Shown here piece by piece: positions 22,375-32,383 of a DNA stretch of 64,000 nucleotides (position 1 is the first letter of the stretch; every line of letters starts with the position of its first letter). Source of the DNA: Terebella lapidaria (Eukaryota > Annelida > Polychaeta > Terebellida > Terebellidae); NCBI GenBank assembly GCA_949152475.1, contig OX424555.1, positions 17,068,868 through 17,132,867 on the forward strand. The letters are read 5' to 3'. Under the pieces are notes generated by a model. It saw nothing but the letters and a program-made list of their open reading frames with translations, was not told where the DNA came from and searched no databases. The position numbers and the translations under genes are program-made.

Positions 22375-23109
22375 TGTAAAGTTATTGACTATCGTCCGCT
22401 CTTCGGGATCCTCGAGGATAGTCCTCTCTCATCCGAGTCCTTGCGGACGCGCATCCGCTATTCCGGATCCTCGCGGCAGGGCCGCTCACCGGAGGTCGCG
22501 GCGGACACGGTAACTACTTCATCATTAACGGTAACCAGTTAACAGCCCACCCGACACTCCCAGGCCTACGGACACCGTTCAGAAACTAGTTCATCCCTAC
22601 GGTGTTAACTGGCGGGGCCTGGCGAGCCGCGGTCTGCCTCGGGGACGGAACCCCGTACAGTCCGACATGCTGGCCAGAGCCTCTGTCACATGTCCCGGGA
22701 AGGGAGAGAGCTGGCGATCCACAGGGCCGAAGGCCCCCGAGTCAGCAACTCGTCTCTCCCAGCCCGGGCCTCCCCACGGAAATCGTCCCCAGGGCTCTAG
22801 GAGCCCACTACTCAGACCCAGGGAACACAAAGCTCATGGCGAGCCTCGTGTGCGTCCTAGTCTCGATCTTGGACAATCTCCTCGAACGAGTCGCTTCCAG
22901 TGTATATATAATACACCAGAAACTGTAGGGCGCACGCGAGGTTAAATCGATCCATTGTTATAGTTTACTGGAGCGTAAATTACAATACGTCGCCGTGGCA
23001 ACGCACGCTCGAACGGAGCATGTCAAAACAAGGCCAAGTACGAAAAGGCCACATAAATGGCATTTATGTTTACAATCACCTGCCGCGTGCTTAGGGCAAA
23101 ATCGCCACA
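22375..23109 (-). repeat. 3' LTR of the Gypsy element
   Basis: 735 bp, plus-strand TGTAAAGTTATTGAC...AAATCGCCACA. TATATATAATACAC near 22905 gives a TATA-like motif on the transcribed minus strand. Short open frames inside the LTR are duplicated in both copies and look incidental. Confidence 0.95.
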
Positions 23110-23128
23110 TTACCCCCTTCTTACAATG
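23110..23128 (-). promoter_or_regulatory. Polypurine tract of the Gypsy element
   Basis: On the minus strand the bases immediately before the 3' LTR read GTAAGAAGGGGGTAA, a purine run in the position where plus-strand DNA synthesis is primed. CCCCCTTCTTA recurs around 25031-25041 within the 3' region. Confidence 0.75.
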
Positions 23129-25747
23129 TTGGTCCCCAACATGTTCCGCCTGCGCCCAAAACTGCAAAACACGACGAAGGCATCGCATGGCGGACCGAAG
23201 GAAGCAAGGTGAACGGTACCCAGAAGTCACGGCGCAACACACTAGGACTTTAAGAGTCCCTTTTGGAAGAATGGGGAACTACCCCCGGACTTACGGAGTA
23301 AACTATAACGCGCTTTGCAATTTTGAATAAATCCTCATAAACAAGCTAAAATTTTGACCGAGGTGGTCCAAAACCGTGTGATGACCTTGGAAGGTCATCC
23401 GTTATAAAAGGACGGTGTGTCGAGTCTTTGGAATATCTTTAAGGTTAGACTTTAAATTTAGAAATTTTGTAAAACGACACACCGAGTGATCAAAAGTAAT
23501 AGTACCTCTAAAAATGTTGTCGACCGCCCTGCCGGCCGGCTCCTCAGATCCGCAGAACGGGTCTGAGGCAGGGCGGAGCCGCGGGAGCGACTCCGGCACG
23601 CCCGCATGACATATGTACATCTAGCAGACACACATACACCTGCGGACAGCTGTCGCAGACAGCTATCAAAGCCAACGCGGCAAGCCGCATCGACTGCCAG
23701 TATCTGTATACTGCAACCCGCACAGGCCTGTGTACAGACACGCAGATGGACGGACGTCTGCACTTTCATGCAGCCGCCCGCCCGCCCGCACATCTTCAGC
23801 ACGGCCCGCATGGGGAGTTTACAACTGACAAAATCACCCGCATCTCGAACACCGGACACGCGGATCCCGCGGAATTCAGCGCCGCATCGGCGGACGAAAT
23901 GCGGATGGCACAAAACAAATGCGCTACACATCTGGAGATTAAATAAATAATCCGGGTTCGACATTGTTGTATAAATATACATGCAGCAAATGTTGACAGC
24001 TATTCTACACGCGTAGCAGCGCACGCGGAGTCACTGAAAACTTCTGTCCCCGGTCAAAATGACACATTGCTCGAAACAAAATTCAAACACTATAAACTCA
24101 TGCGGAAACAATCATTTCCCTCCGGTGACTCCTCACACTCCATGTATACGGGTAGAAAATGTATTTCTATCCCGGGGGACCTCGCAAATATATATTGTAA
24201 TTAAGATTAGTCATTCGCTTTAGCGTCCGCACCGGCGGTCAATGACGTAAAATTAATCACACAGCAAGGTGGAAATTGGGCTTAAAATTGACAGTAACCA
24301 CTAACTTGTGGTTGTTACGATTATGTCAGACGAAAACAACAATAAATTGTCATTCTCCAGTCTTTTCGGATATGCACATCAATCCGTCACTGTCAAAATT
24401 AACGCAATTCCTTACACCCCTCTTTCGAGAGCGGAAATCTCCCGATTTCTTACTCTCTATTGCACCGGAAAGGAAATTTCACATACTTGTCTCAATTGTG
24501 TCATTAATCGAGCAAGAACAGAATTCTCCAGAGACATGCCGCACACTTGTGGCTTATATAATCCACTCACTAAATAATAAGGTGAGATGGAAAATAAACA
24601 AAATCACTCCCCATAGCCGCTGGTACGCTTACAGGGCGATCGGACATACCCATGACGTCCGGACAGACAATTGGGCGCCCTATGGGCGGTAGCGACCCGC
24701 CCACTAGCAACCCCAACGTACAGCCCGACCGCGGAGCGGTGTCCGGTCCAACCCAGAGCCAATCCAAACGACTACCGGAGCGCGGAACCAATAGATTAGA
24801 CGCGGAGCCGGCATGGTCCGTAGCCCCTATGGCTAGGGGGAACGTGCCCGTCATGCCGGCGCCCAATCTAGAGGATCCCTAACATGATGAAATCAATAGC
24901 CGGCGGACGTCCGGAACTGCCCGCGGACGGAGTCCAGAACGAACGCCCACCATAAATTTGGCATATTGACCTTATCCAATGACAATGATAGGGATTAAAA
25001 GCCACAAAGCATGCTGCGCATGTACAATACGACCCCCTTCTTAGAAAGGGGCCGGGGATCCGGTCATCCCGGCCGGACCGCGTATTATAAGGTGCGATCC
25101 GGACGAAAATGAGCGTCCCCCACTGCCGCGGCTGGTCCGCACGCGCGGACTTAACAGCCGGTCCATTATAAATAATGGTAAACGGTTTCCTGCCGTAGAA
25201 ACCTTAAACTACTATAACCGCAATTACAGTAGTGGCGCACGGGGGATAACTACACCGAAGTGCGTCATCTTAAAGCGTCCGGACGCCGGACGAGTCACGC
25301 GGACGAACCGCGGACATCAGTCCTCAAATCCGGATGCTATCCCCGCGTCCAGTAGCCAGTTCCCAAATCCGTGGGAAGGCGCTTCTCCCGTAGCGGACGT
25401 AAATCCCAACCTCAGTCTGGCCACATAAGAGGTTGTTCCGGGACCAGGGGCGTCCGGCCGAATCATAAAATTCGTCCGGCCAGCGTAACCGTGTGGCGGA
25501 TTACGCCGGACAGCCGTCCACAATGTGCGGACAGGCCATCCGCACGTCCCTGGCGCTGGAAACTACAGGAGGGCGGATGCGGAGCGGAGGCGTTACGACG
25601 CAAAGATATCCGCGGACCCTCAACTCCGGAGATAGCCACAAAGTGACCGCTCACGGAGGAAAGTCGTGCGGATTCTCACGGAACGACCTAAAATCCATCC
25701 CTGGTGTGATAGATGGATACCGCAGACGCATCCGCATGGGCGGAACG
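23129..25747 (-). other. Long untranslated 3' region of the Gypsy element
   Basis: About 2.6 kb between the pol stop and the polypurine tract with no recognisable domain on either strand. The pol-proximal part (25260-25780) is crowded with GCGGAC and CGTCCG words. The LTR-proximal part has an open minus-strand stretch at 23458-24024 rich in Cys and Arg that I do not recognise, and a plus-strand open stretch at 24276-24692. A decayed or lineage-specific extra gene is possible but unsupported. Confidence 0.6.
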
Positions 25748-28700
25748 TTAATCCCACCCATACCGGGACGGCGCACGAGGTTTACGGCGTGGCCGCCCGT
25801 CATCCGCAGGTGGTGGAGGGAGCGGGGGTACCTGCGGATCGCCGAGATCTGGTTCAAAGTCGTCCGGACCGTCATCCGACGGGTCAGAGAGGTCCGGAAG
25901 ACCCACCATACGGCGTACACGCTCGTCCGGAGTCCGCGGATGCTGACCGGACGGATCCCATACGGGAGCATCATCCGGTTCCGCATCTTGAATTAGCGGA
26001 TCCATGACAAGCGGGCCTTCGTACTTCTTCAGGTTATCTATGTGAACCACCAGAACCCTGTCCGGGTCGGAGTCCCTCCGGATCCGGTAGTCCACGTCCG
26101 TAACCCTCTTAAGCACTGTAAACGGCCCTAACCACGGCTTAGCAAACTTGTTACCTTGCTTAAGCGGTGGGTAATAGTAGCGCACCTTGTCGCCTTCCGC
26201 GAAAGCGGGCCTAGCCTTAGCATGGGCATCATAGGCTCGTTTCTGCCGGATAGCGGACTTGTCAAGGCGCGCCCGCGCGAAATCATGAGCGTTCGCCAGG
26301 GCACGGCGAACCCACTCCACGTACTCCGGACCGCACTGAGGTACCGCGCCGGTCTCTGCCGCAGTTGGATACATGATATCCACGGGCAGATTTAGCTCCC
26401 GGCCGTACAACATCGCGTGCGGCGTAACTCCGGTCGAGGAGTGGACCGACGACCGGTACGCCATTAAGACATACGGGAGGTGGTCATCCCAATCATTCGC
26501 ACGGTCATTCACAAAGGCCGCCAGCATATTGAGGACCGATCGATTGAAGCGTTCGACCTGGCCATCAGACTGGGGCCTGTAAGGGGTGGTCCGGACCTTG
26601 GTACTGCCCAGCATCTGTGCTAGGCCCCGGAACAGGTTGCTTTCAAATTGCGTGCCCTGATCCGAGTGTACCTGCTTAGGTACGCCATGGTACACCACCC
26701 ATCTATTTACCAGCAACCGAGCTACCTCGTCCGCAGTCTGGCGGCGCAGCGGGTACGCGTCGGTATATTTGGTGAAATAGTCGGAAATCACCAGGATGTA
26801 CCGGAAACCACGCGGGGTGACCCGATGGGTATCCAGTATATCCAAAGCTATCCGATCAAACGGCGTGCCAGCCTTAACCGTGGTTAAGGGGTGGCGTCCA
26901 GGAGCCGGAACTCCTTTCCGAGCTTGACACCGTGGGCAGGCTGCGCACCACCGTTGCACGTCCAAACTGCTACCAGGCCAATGAAAGCGCTGTTGTAGCC
27001 TATGGACGGTCCTCCGGATTCCCAAGTGACCGGTCACCCGGAGGTCATGCAACTGGTGGAGTACTTCTTTCCGCAGCTCCGCCGGAAGCACCAACTGCCA
27101 TATAGGAGGCAGTGGAGTCGGTGGCTCATAGCGCCGGTACAAGAGGCCATCCCTCAAGGAGAGCCTTTCCCACTGGGAGATGAGAGACTGGGTCTCCTCC
27201 CTGTAGGTTTTCCGCTCATCCTTAGAGGGTTTCTGGCCGGCCTCGAGGGCTTGGATTACCGGTGCCAGAGCACTGTCAGCTCTCTGCTTCGCAGCCAGCT
27301 GTGCTGGAGAGTAGCCACCTAGGTAATTAGGCCCCTCATCCGACGCGTCCGACTGCGCCGCAGCGGCCATCACCACAGGGGGTAAGGACCGCTCATACTC
27401 AGACTCGTCCGTGGACGAGGGTACCCACGAGGAGTACACCGCCGGACTTGAGGAAGACTCGCTGGAGCTGAGCCGCACCTCCGCTTCAAACGCGGGACGC
27501 CAACGCCGGTAACGGCGGGTCCTCGCGTGGGAGTGAACTCCTGCTGCTCCGGCCGCCGTGTTGTTAGAGGGGGCAGCGGCCTGCGGTCTCCCCGGAAGGT
27601 CCACTTCCGAGTCTGAGGAAGAATCCGCGGCGTGCTGGAATGGAGCCATCCCTGCACAGCCAGGATTCTTGCACTTATGACAACGGGACAAGCCGTCCGC
27701 GTTGCCGTGCAACTTACCGGCGCGGTGCTCAATTTTCATGTCATACTCTTGGAGTTTGACGAGCCACCGGGCCACCAAGCCGTCGGCCTCACTATAGTTG
27801 AGGAGCCATCTCAGCGAACCGTGGTCGGTCCGCAAGCGGAAATGGCGTCCCAACAGATAGTGCCGGAAGCGCTTGGTCATAGTAACAACCGCGAGCAACT
27901 CGCGGTGCGTGGTACAGTAGTTCATTTGAGAGCGGCTGAGAGCCACACTCGCATAAGCTACTACCCGCTCCTGCCCGTCCACGACCTGCGAGAGGACACC
28001 GCCGAGTGCAAAGTTACTCGCGTCAGTGTCCAGGATGAACTCGCAATCCGGTCGAGGGTGCCGCAGCACCGGCGCATCTGCCAAAGCCCTCTGGAGTTCC
28101 GCGAAGGCAGTTACCTGCTCTTCAGACCAGATGAAGTCGGCGCCCTTTTCCGTAAGGATAGTAAGGGGGCGCGCAACCTCCGCAAAGCCTCGCACGAACC
28201 GGCGGTGGTAACTCGCGAAGCCCAAAAAGGACCTCACGTCCGCCACGTTGCAAGGCCGAGGCCAGTTCTTGACGGCCTCTAGCTTTTTAGGATCTGGCCT
28301 AACTCCGGTGCCCGTTACCATGAAGCCCAAGTACAGGATCTCCTGCGCGAAAAGTTCGCATTTACTTGGCTTCAATTTGAGCCCTGCTCCGCGGATGCGA
28401 TGGAGTACCATCTGGAGGTTGGTGAGGGTTTCCTCGAACGACCGGCCATACACGACGACATCGTCGATGTAGACCATACATCGCTTCCAGAGGAACCCTT
28501 TAAGTACCATCTCCATGAGGCGCTCGAACGTCGCTGGAGCGTTACAGAGCCCGAACGGCATTACCTTAAATTGGTAGAGCCCGTTCTTAGTAACGAAGGC
28601 AGTTTTCGCCCTATCACTCTCCTCCATCTCGACCTGCCAATACCCGGAGGCCAGATCCAGAGCACAGAAGTAGTGCGATCCGGCCAGGGAATCGAAGGTG

Positions 28701-29350
28701 TCTTCGATGTGCGGGAGAGGATATGAGTCCTTCCGCGTGACATCATTAAGCTTACGGTAATCAACGCAGAACCTCCACGAGCCGTCCTTCTTCTTCACCA
28801 TAACCACAGGACTCGCCCAAGGGCTGTCACTGGGTTCGATGATGTCTAGCTCGAGCATCTTCTGCACCTCCTGGTCAATGACCTCTTGGTGCACTATCGC
28901 TGCTCGCCGTAGACGTTGTTTGATCGGACGCTCGTCTAGGAGGTCGATGCGGTGTTTGGCAACGTCTGTCTTGCCGACCGCACCATCCGGACCCATAAAC
29001 ACATCCGCATACTGCCGCAACAGTCTGCGGAGCGCCTGGCGCTGCTCTCCACCCAGCCGGTCCTTCGGAACCAGAGATTCCAGATGGTCCGGCAGGGTGA
29101 ACGGATCATCTCCGGCGGCCGCCGCCGCGCACGCAGCGCGGCAGACCGGATCGTCGGGGATGACACGACTAGACGACGCGGGCACAGCTGTAGCTGCTAG
29201 GTACCCGCGCCGCAGCACAACGGGTGAGTCCGTGGGATTCACCACGAGAAGGGGCATCATGCGGGCGTCGGACTTGACCAGAGTCCCGCCCAGCACGAGC
29301 CCAGTTCCCTTGGCGAAACTGCTCACCGGCTGCACTATACACGGACGACC
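25748..29350 (-). CDS. pol: Gypsy pol: reverse transcriptase, RNase H, integrase
   Basis: An open frame of about 1,200 codons ending TAA at 25748-25750. In order: RT at about residues 140-310 with the CALDLASGYWQ block and the YIDD catalytic box; RNase H at about 425-550 starting ILDTDASNFALGG; integrase zinc finger at about 765-815 (H-x-H...C-x2-C, ending ACPRCQARKG); DDE core with ALDILDT, VHSDQGTQFES and GQVERFNRS; and a GPF-type C-terminal module (KPWLGPFTVLKRV). The frame is the same as the protease upstream but is separated from it by one in-frame TAA at 29351-29353. No ATG lies at the start, so it is made as part of a longer polyprotein or is silenced by that stop. It copies the element's RNA and inserts the cDNA. 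Confidence 0.95.
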   Translation of the reverse strand, partial: GRPCIVQPVSSFAKGTGLVLGGTLVKSDARMMPLLVVNPTDSPVVLRRGYLAATAVPASSSRVIPDDPVCRAACAAAAAGDDPFTLPDHLESLVPKDRLGGEQRQALRRLLRQYADVFMGPDGAVGKTDVAKHRIDLLDERPIKQRLRRAAIVHQEVIDQEVQKMLELDIIEPSDSPWASPVVMVKKKDGSWRFCVDYRKLNDVTRKDSYPLPHIEDTFDSLAGSHYFCALDLASGYWQVEMEESDRAKTAFVTKNGLYQFKVMPFGLCNAPATFERLMEMVLKGFLWKRCMVYIDDVVVYGRSFEETLTNLQMVLHRIRGAGLKLKPSKCELFAQEILYLGFMVTGTGVRPDPKKLEAVKNWPRPCNVADVRSFLGFASYHRRFVRGFAEVARPLTILTEKGADFIWSEEQVTAFAELQRALADAPVLRHPRPDCEFILDTDASNFALGGVLSQVVDGQERVVAYASVALSRSQMNYCTTHRELLAVVTMTKRFRHYLLGRHFRLRTDHGSLRWLLNYSEADGLVARWLVKLQEYDMKIEHRAGKLHGNADGLSRCHKCKNPGCAGMAPFQHAADSSSDSEVDLPGRPQAAAPSNNTAAGAAGVHSHARTRRYRRWRPAFEAEVRLSSSESSSSPAVYSSWVPSSTDESEYERSLPPVVMAAAAQSDASDEGPNYLGGYSPAQLAAKQRADSALAPVIQALEAGQKPSKDERKTYREETQSLISQWERLSLRDGLLYRRYEPPTPLPPIWQLVLPAELRKEVLHQLHDLRVTGHLGIRRTVHRLQQRFHWPGSSLDVQRWCAACPRCQARKGVPAPGRHPLTTVKAGTPFDRIALDILDTHRVTPRGFRYILVISDYFTKYTDAYPLRRQTADEVARLLVNRWVVYHGVPKQVHSDQGTQFESNLFRGLAQMLGSTKVRTTPYRPQSDGQVERFNRSVLNMLAAFVNDRANDWDDHLPYVLMAYRSSVHSSTGVTPHAMLYGRELNLPVDIMYPTAAETGAVPQCGPEYVEWVRRALANAHDFARARLDKSAIRQKRAYDAHAKARPAFAEGDKVRYYYPPLKQGNKFAKPWLGPFTVLKRVTDVDYRIRRDSDPDRVLVVHIDNLKKYEGPLVMDPLIQDAEPDDAPVWDPSGQHPRTPDERVRRMVGLPDLSDPSDDGPDDFEPDLGDPQVPPLPPPPADDGRPRRKPRAPSRYGWD

Positions 29351-30057
29351 TTAGAGGGGCATGCGGGGACGACGCGGCCGCGCCTCGATGATCATCTCGC
29401 TCATAGGCGGCACCACCGTGGTGCGCGCCACCCGCATTTGGAACGAATGCACTGGACCCATGCGGAAGAGGTAGTGAGTATCCTCTCCCATCCGGAATTC
29501 ACCCGCACTGAAGTTAGCGGTGACCCGGTGGGCCCGGAGAAAATTCATTCCAATAATCCCGGCCGCTCCGATGTCTGCGACGATTGCCTCTGTCGGATAC
29601 ACCTTGTCCCCAAGTGTAACAGGCAACTCGACGATACCGTAGACACGGATGCGGTTGTTACCGGCCCCGTAGAGCTGGAAAGGACCGGGATCCCGCAACT
29701 CAAGGTTGCGGAGCACGGGTTCCTTCCGGAACGTTCCTATGGCTATGAGGGTGACCTCCGAGCCTGAGTCTACAAGGAAACGGACCGGCTCCCGCCCGAG
29801 TGGCAGGGGCAGGTACCAGCAAGTGTCCTTGACCAGTGCGTTTCTTGAACGGTATCTTTCGCACGCACTGGGCCCATTCTCGGAGTCCTCGTGATCCGCC
29901 TCAGCCGCGGACGAGCCAGACTGATCCTCAAGGACCACTTCCGGAGAAGTTATATCTACTTGAGGTTCGTCCAGTTCATCCGTAGGTGGGGCGGCATCCG
30001 TTGCCACGGAACAACTGTCCTCGGACGTAGTGTTGGTCGCCACCACGTCCGAGTTCA
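29351..30057 (-). CDS. pro: Gypsy protease (retropepsin-type), reached by -1 frameshift from gag
   Basis: An open frame of about 235 codons. The active-site block FLVDSGSEVTLIAIG (Asp-Ser-Gly) and the downstream IIGMNFL block (corresponding to the ILG motif) identify an aspartic retropepsin that cleaves the polyprotein. It has no plausible ATG near its start, and the frame lies -1 relative to gag. The slippery heptamer GGGAAAC just before the gag stop explains how it is reached. It ends with a single TAA directly before the RT-containing frame. Confidence 0.9.
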
Positions 30058-30064
30058 GTTTCCC
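30020..30064 (-). promoter_or_regulatory. -1 ribosomal frameshift signal between gag and pro
   Basis: On the minus strand the last gag codons are CAG GGA AAC TGA, giving the canonical slippery heptamer G GGA AAC at 30064-30058. After a 4-nt spacer (TGAA) a 13-bp stem follows: CTCGGACGTGGTG (30053-30041) pairs with CACTACGTCCGAG (30032-30020) with one G-T wobble, closing an 8-nt loop. The -1 frame is open into protease. Confidence 0.9.
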
Positions 30065-32271
30065 TGCCGTGAGGGACGGCCCTGTTGTCCCGCGGGACCA
30101 GGCCGGGAGTAGTTACTCCGGCGCGGACTGGGGAGGACCCCCTGGTATCCGCGTGCCCGCAAGCGTTCCAACAACTCCGGACACTTCAGCCAAAAGTGTC
30201 CCTGTTTTCCGCAGAAATAACAGGGGCGGTTCTGAGCTGGTCCGGATGTGAACGCACAGCATTCAGCGGGCCCCGGAGTGTCGATCCCAGCGCAGTACGC
30301 AATCATCTGCGCAGCGCTGAAATCATACTCGTCATAGTCGTACTCATCCGGAGATGAGGACGGCGCGGCAACCGGTGCCGCCTGTGCGGGCGCCCCTGTA
30401 GAGGGTGCCGGCGCACTAACCCACTGCTGGGTAGGTTCCCTGGCGGGTTCCCGGACGACCGGGTCCTGCCACGGGGTTACCTGCGATGCCTTGACCGGAG
30501 GAGGAATCGCCGCCTGCGCGGGTACAGCCGAGGCCGGAGCCGAGGCTGGAGGCAACTGTCTAGGACGGACAGCCATCTCAAGCGCAAGCGCGGAGTCTAT
30601 TGCCTCCTCCATCGATCGCTTTTCATGGGTGGCCAGCCCGTACGCTAGGTGGTAAGGTTGGCCATCGATGAACTGATCGATCAGCATCGTCTCAAACCGT
30701 CTGGAGTCCATGTCCGGAAAAGCTCTCCGGCCGAGTATGCGTAAGCTGTACGCATAGTCTGTCACGGACTCAGTCGGCTGGCGGATACGCGCCTTGAACT
30801 CTCGTTCAGACTGCCGCCGATTGGTCGTCGGCGGGAACAGTAGGCGAAGTTGACGAGCAACCTCGCCGAACGTCACTGTTCCTACCGGCAGACACGGCAT
30901 CACGCGGAGAGCTTTCCCTTCCAGGCTCCCCGCGAGGACGTGTCCAGCTTCAGGCTGGGACCATCCTTCGTACACGGCGGTACGCCATACCTGGAGCAAG
31001 TAGTCCTCCAAGTCGGCGTTATCCCCGTTGAACCGTTTCCGCCACGAAGAGTGGTCGGGCCCGTCATCGCGTTTGCTACGCGCCCGACGTGCGGTCCCGG
31101 CTCCGGGGTCGTCCGTGTACTGCGGCAAGTTCCGTGCGCTTCCTGCGCCTGCGGCGGAGTCTGCCGGAGCAAACATCGACGCCGCGGACATAGGAGCAGG
31201 GAAGCTCACGTTTGCCGCCGGGATCATTCCCGCTGAAAACCCACTCTGGCTAGGTGCGGGCGGGGCTCCCATCGAACCTACTGGGTAGGCTCCAGAAGGG
31301 GCGGCAAAGCTTGGGGCCGAAGCCGCCTGTTGCCACTGCCCGTCCGACACACTGTACGTGCCAGGGAAAGTCGACCACGCGGCTTGCGCTCCAACCGTCG
31401 GAACGGTCGACGCGGTCGCCAACGTGGTGCCTCCGAGCCGCGGGGCAGGCGCGGGTCCCATTGCGGGGGCCACTGGCGCCTGCGGACTCGGCAGGACTTG
31501 GGGAGGGGCTACTGGCCCAGACATCCCCGGACTTAGGGTGACCGACGGGTCAACGCTCGAATGCAGCTGATTCCGCTTGAACAGTACAAGCGCCTCGGAT
31601 ATCAGCCACCTCTCCCTCTCCGTCAAAGGCCCCGAGTTGCCTTGTGACAGCGGAGAAGGGGAGCGGTTCCGCCGGTCTGATCGTCCCTGATGGGGCGACC
31701 GGGCGCGGTCATAGCGCCCGAGGGGGGCCAGCTCGCCAAGTGCGTCGGTGAGCTGATCCACCACACTGCCCGGTGCGGACCGACCAGAACCCATGCCGGA
31801 GGCTCGCGAGGGAGTCCACCCAGCCGGGTGCGGCATCTGGTATGACTGGTCCGCTCGTCCAGAAGGACCCGCATGCATTGGCGCTCGATTCCGGACGCTC
31901 GAAGGCGTCTTATGGAAGGGTGCCATTTGCCACGGATCTGTTCTGGGCACGGGCGGGCGCGGCGTAGAGCCGTTGCCAGCTCCACCCACCGCGCCTAACA
32001 CGTCAAGGTCCGGCCTTGACGGCAACTCCTGCTGCGGCCCCGCGGGGCCCGACTCTACGTCCGAAGACGGAGCCAGGGACGCCGGAGTCGTCTCCGCGGA
32101 CGGGGTCTTGTCCACGGAGGTTTCCGCGCGTTCCTTCCGGCCGCCGGAGTCGTCCGGAGACGTCTCACGGTGGCTGTCGCGCGACCGGGTGTGGTCCGCG
32201 ACATTTCCACCCTTATCCCTCCCCTTGGGTTCATCGGCCTTATCTTTGGCCTTATCTTTCTCTTTGGTCAT
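30055..32271 (-). CDS. gag: Gypsy Gag polyprotein
   Basis: 738 codons starting at the first ATG after the primer-binding site, 113 nt downstream of the 5' LTR. The N-terminus is charged (MTKEKDKAKDKADEPKGRDK), followed by a long Pro/Ala/Ser-rich region. A retrotransposon capsid-type domain lies at about residues 400-565 (WRKRFNGDNADLEDYL... to ...DYAYSLRILGRRAFPDMDS). A CCHC zinc knuckle, CYFCGKQGHFWLKC, lies near the C-terminus, so it should bind the genomic RNA and build the particle. The frame is uninterrupted. It ends in the frameshift signal feeding protease. Confidence 0.92.
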   Translation of the reverse strand: MTKEKDKAKDKADEPKGRDKGGNVADHTRSRDSHRETSPDDSGGRKERAETSVDKTPSAETTPASLAPSSDVESGPAGPQQELPSRPDLDVLGAVGGAGNGSTPRPPVPRTDPWQMAPFHKTPSSVRNRAPMHAGPSGRADQSYQMPHPAGWTPSRASGMGSGRSAPGSVVDQLTDALGELAPLGRYDRARSPHQGRSDRRNRSPSPLSQGNSGPLTERERWLISEALVLFKRNQLHSSVDPSVTLSPGMSGPVAPPQVLPSPQAPVAPAMGPAPAPRLGGTTLATASTVPTVGAQAAWSTFPGTYSVSDGQWQQAASAPSFAAPSGAYPVGSMGAPPAPSQSGFSAGMIPAANVSFPAPMSAASMFAPADSAAGAGSARNLPQYTDDPGAGTARRARSKRDDGPDHSSWRKRFNGDNADLEDYLLQVWRTAVYEGWSQPEAGHVLAGSLEGKALRVMPCLPVGTVTFGEVARQLRLLFPPTTNRRQSEREFKARIRQPTESVTDYAYSLRILGRRAFPDMDSRRFETMLIDQFIDGQPYHLAYGLATHEKRSMEEAIDSALALEMAVRPRQLPPASAPASAVPAQAAIPPPVKASQVTPWQDPVVREPAREPTQQWVSAPAPSTGAPAQAAPVAAPSSSPDEYDYDEYDFSAAQMIAYCAGIDTPGPAECCAFTSGPAQNRPCYFCGKQGHFWLKCPELLERLRARGYQGVLPSPRRSNYSRPGPAGQQGRPSRQGN

Positions 32272-32364
32272 TCTTCGAGACGTCCTTGAGGAGCGGGCGA
32301 TCCCCAGGGACTAAGGAGGCTACAACACTGTGACGGTAGGCTGCGATGGAACACTGTCGGACTG

Positions 32365-32382
32365 ATCCTGGTCACGGCACCA
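32365..32382 (-). promoter_or_regulatory. tRNA primer-binding site of the Gypsy element
   Basis: One base from the 5' LTR, the minus strand reads TGGTGCCGTGACCAGGAT. The TGG start complements a tRNA CCA end. I do not assign the tRNA. Confidence 0.75.
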
Positions 32383-32383
32383 A

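Noticed and set aside
22597..22954. Open frames inside the Gypsy LTR, identical at 32606-32963
   Set aside because: They are duplicated with the LTR, overlap each other on both strands and match no domain.
23458..24024. 188-codon minus-strand open frame in the Gypsy 3' region, as an env candidate
   Set aside because: No signal peptide, cleavage site or membrane segment in the right place; composition reflects local GC-rich repeats.
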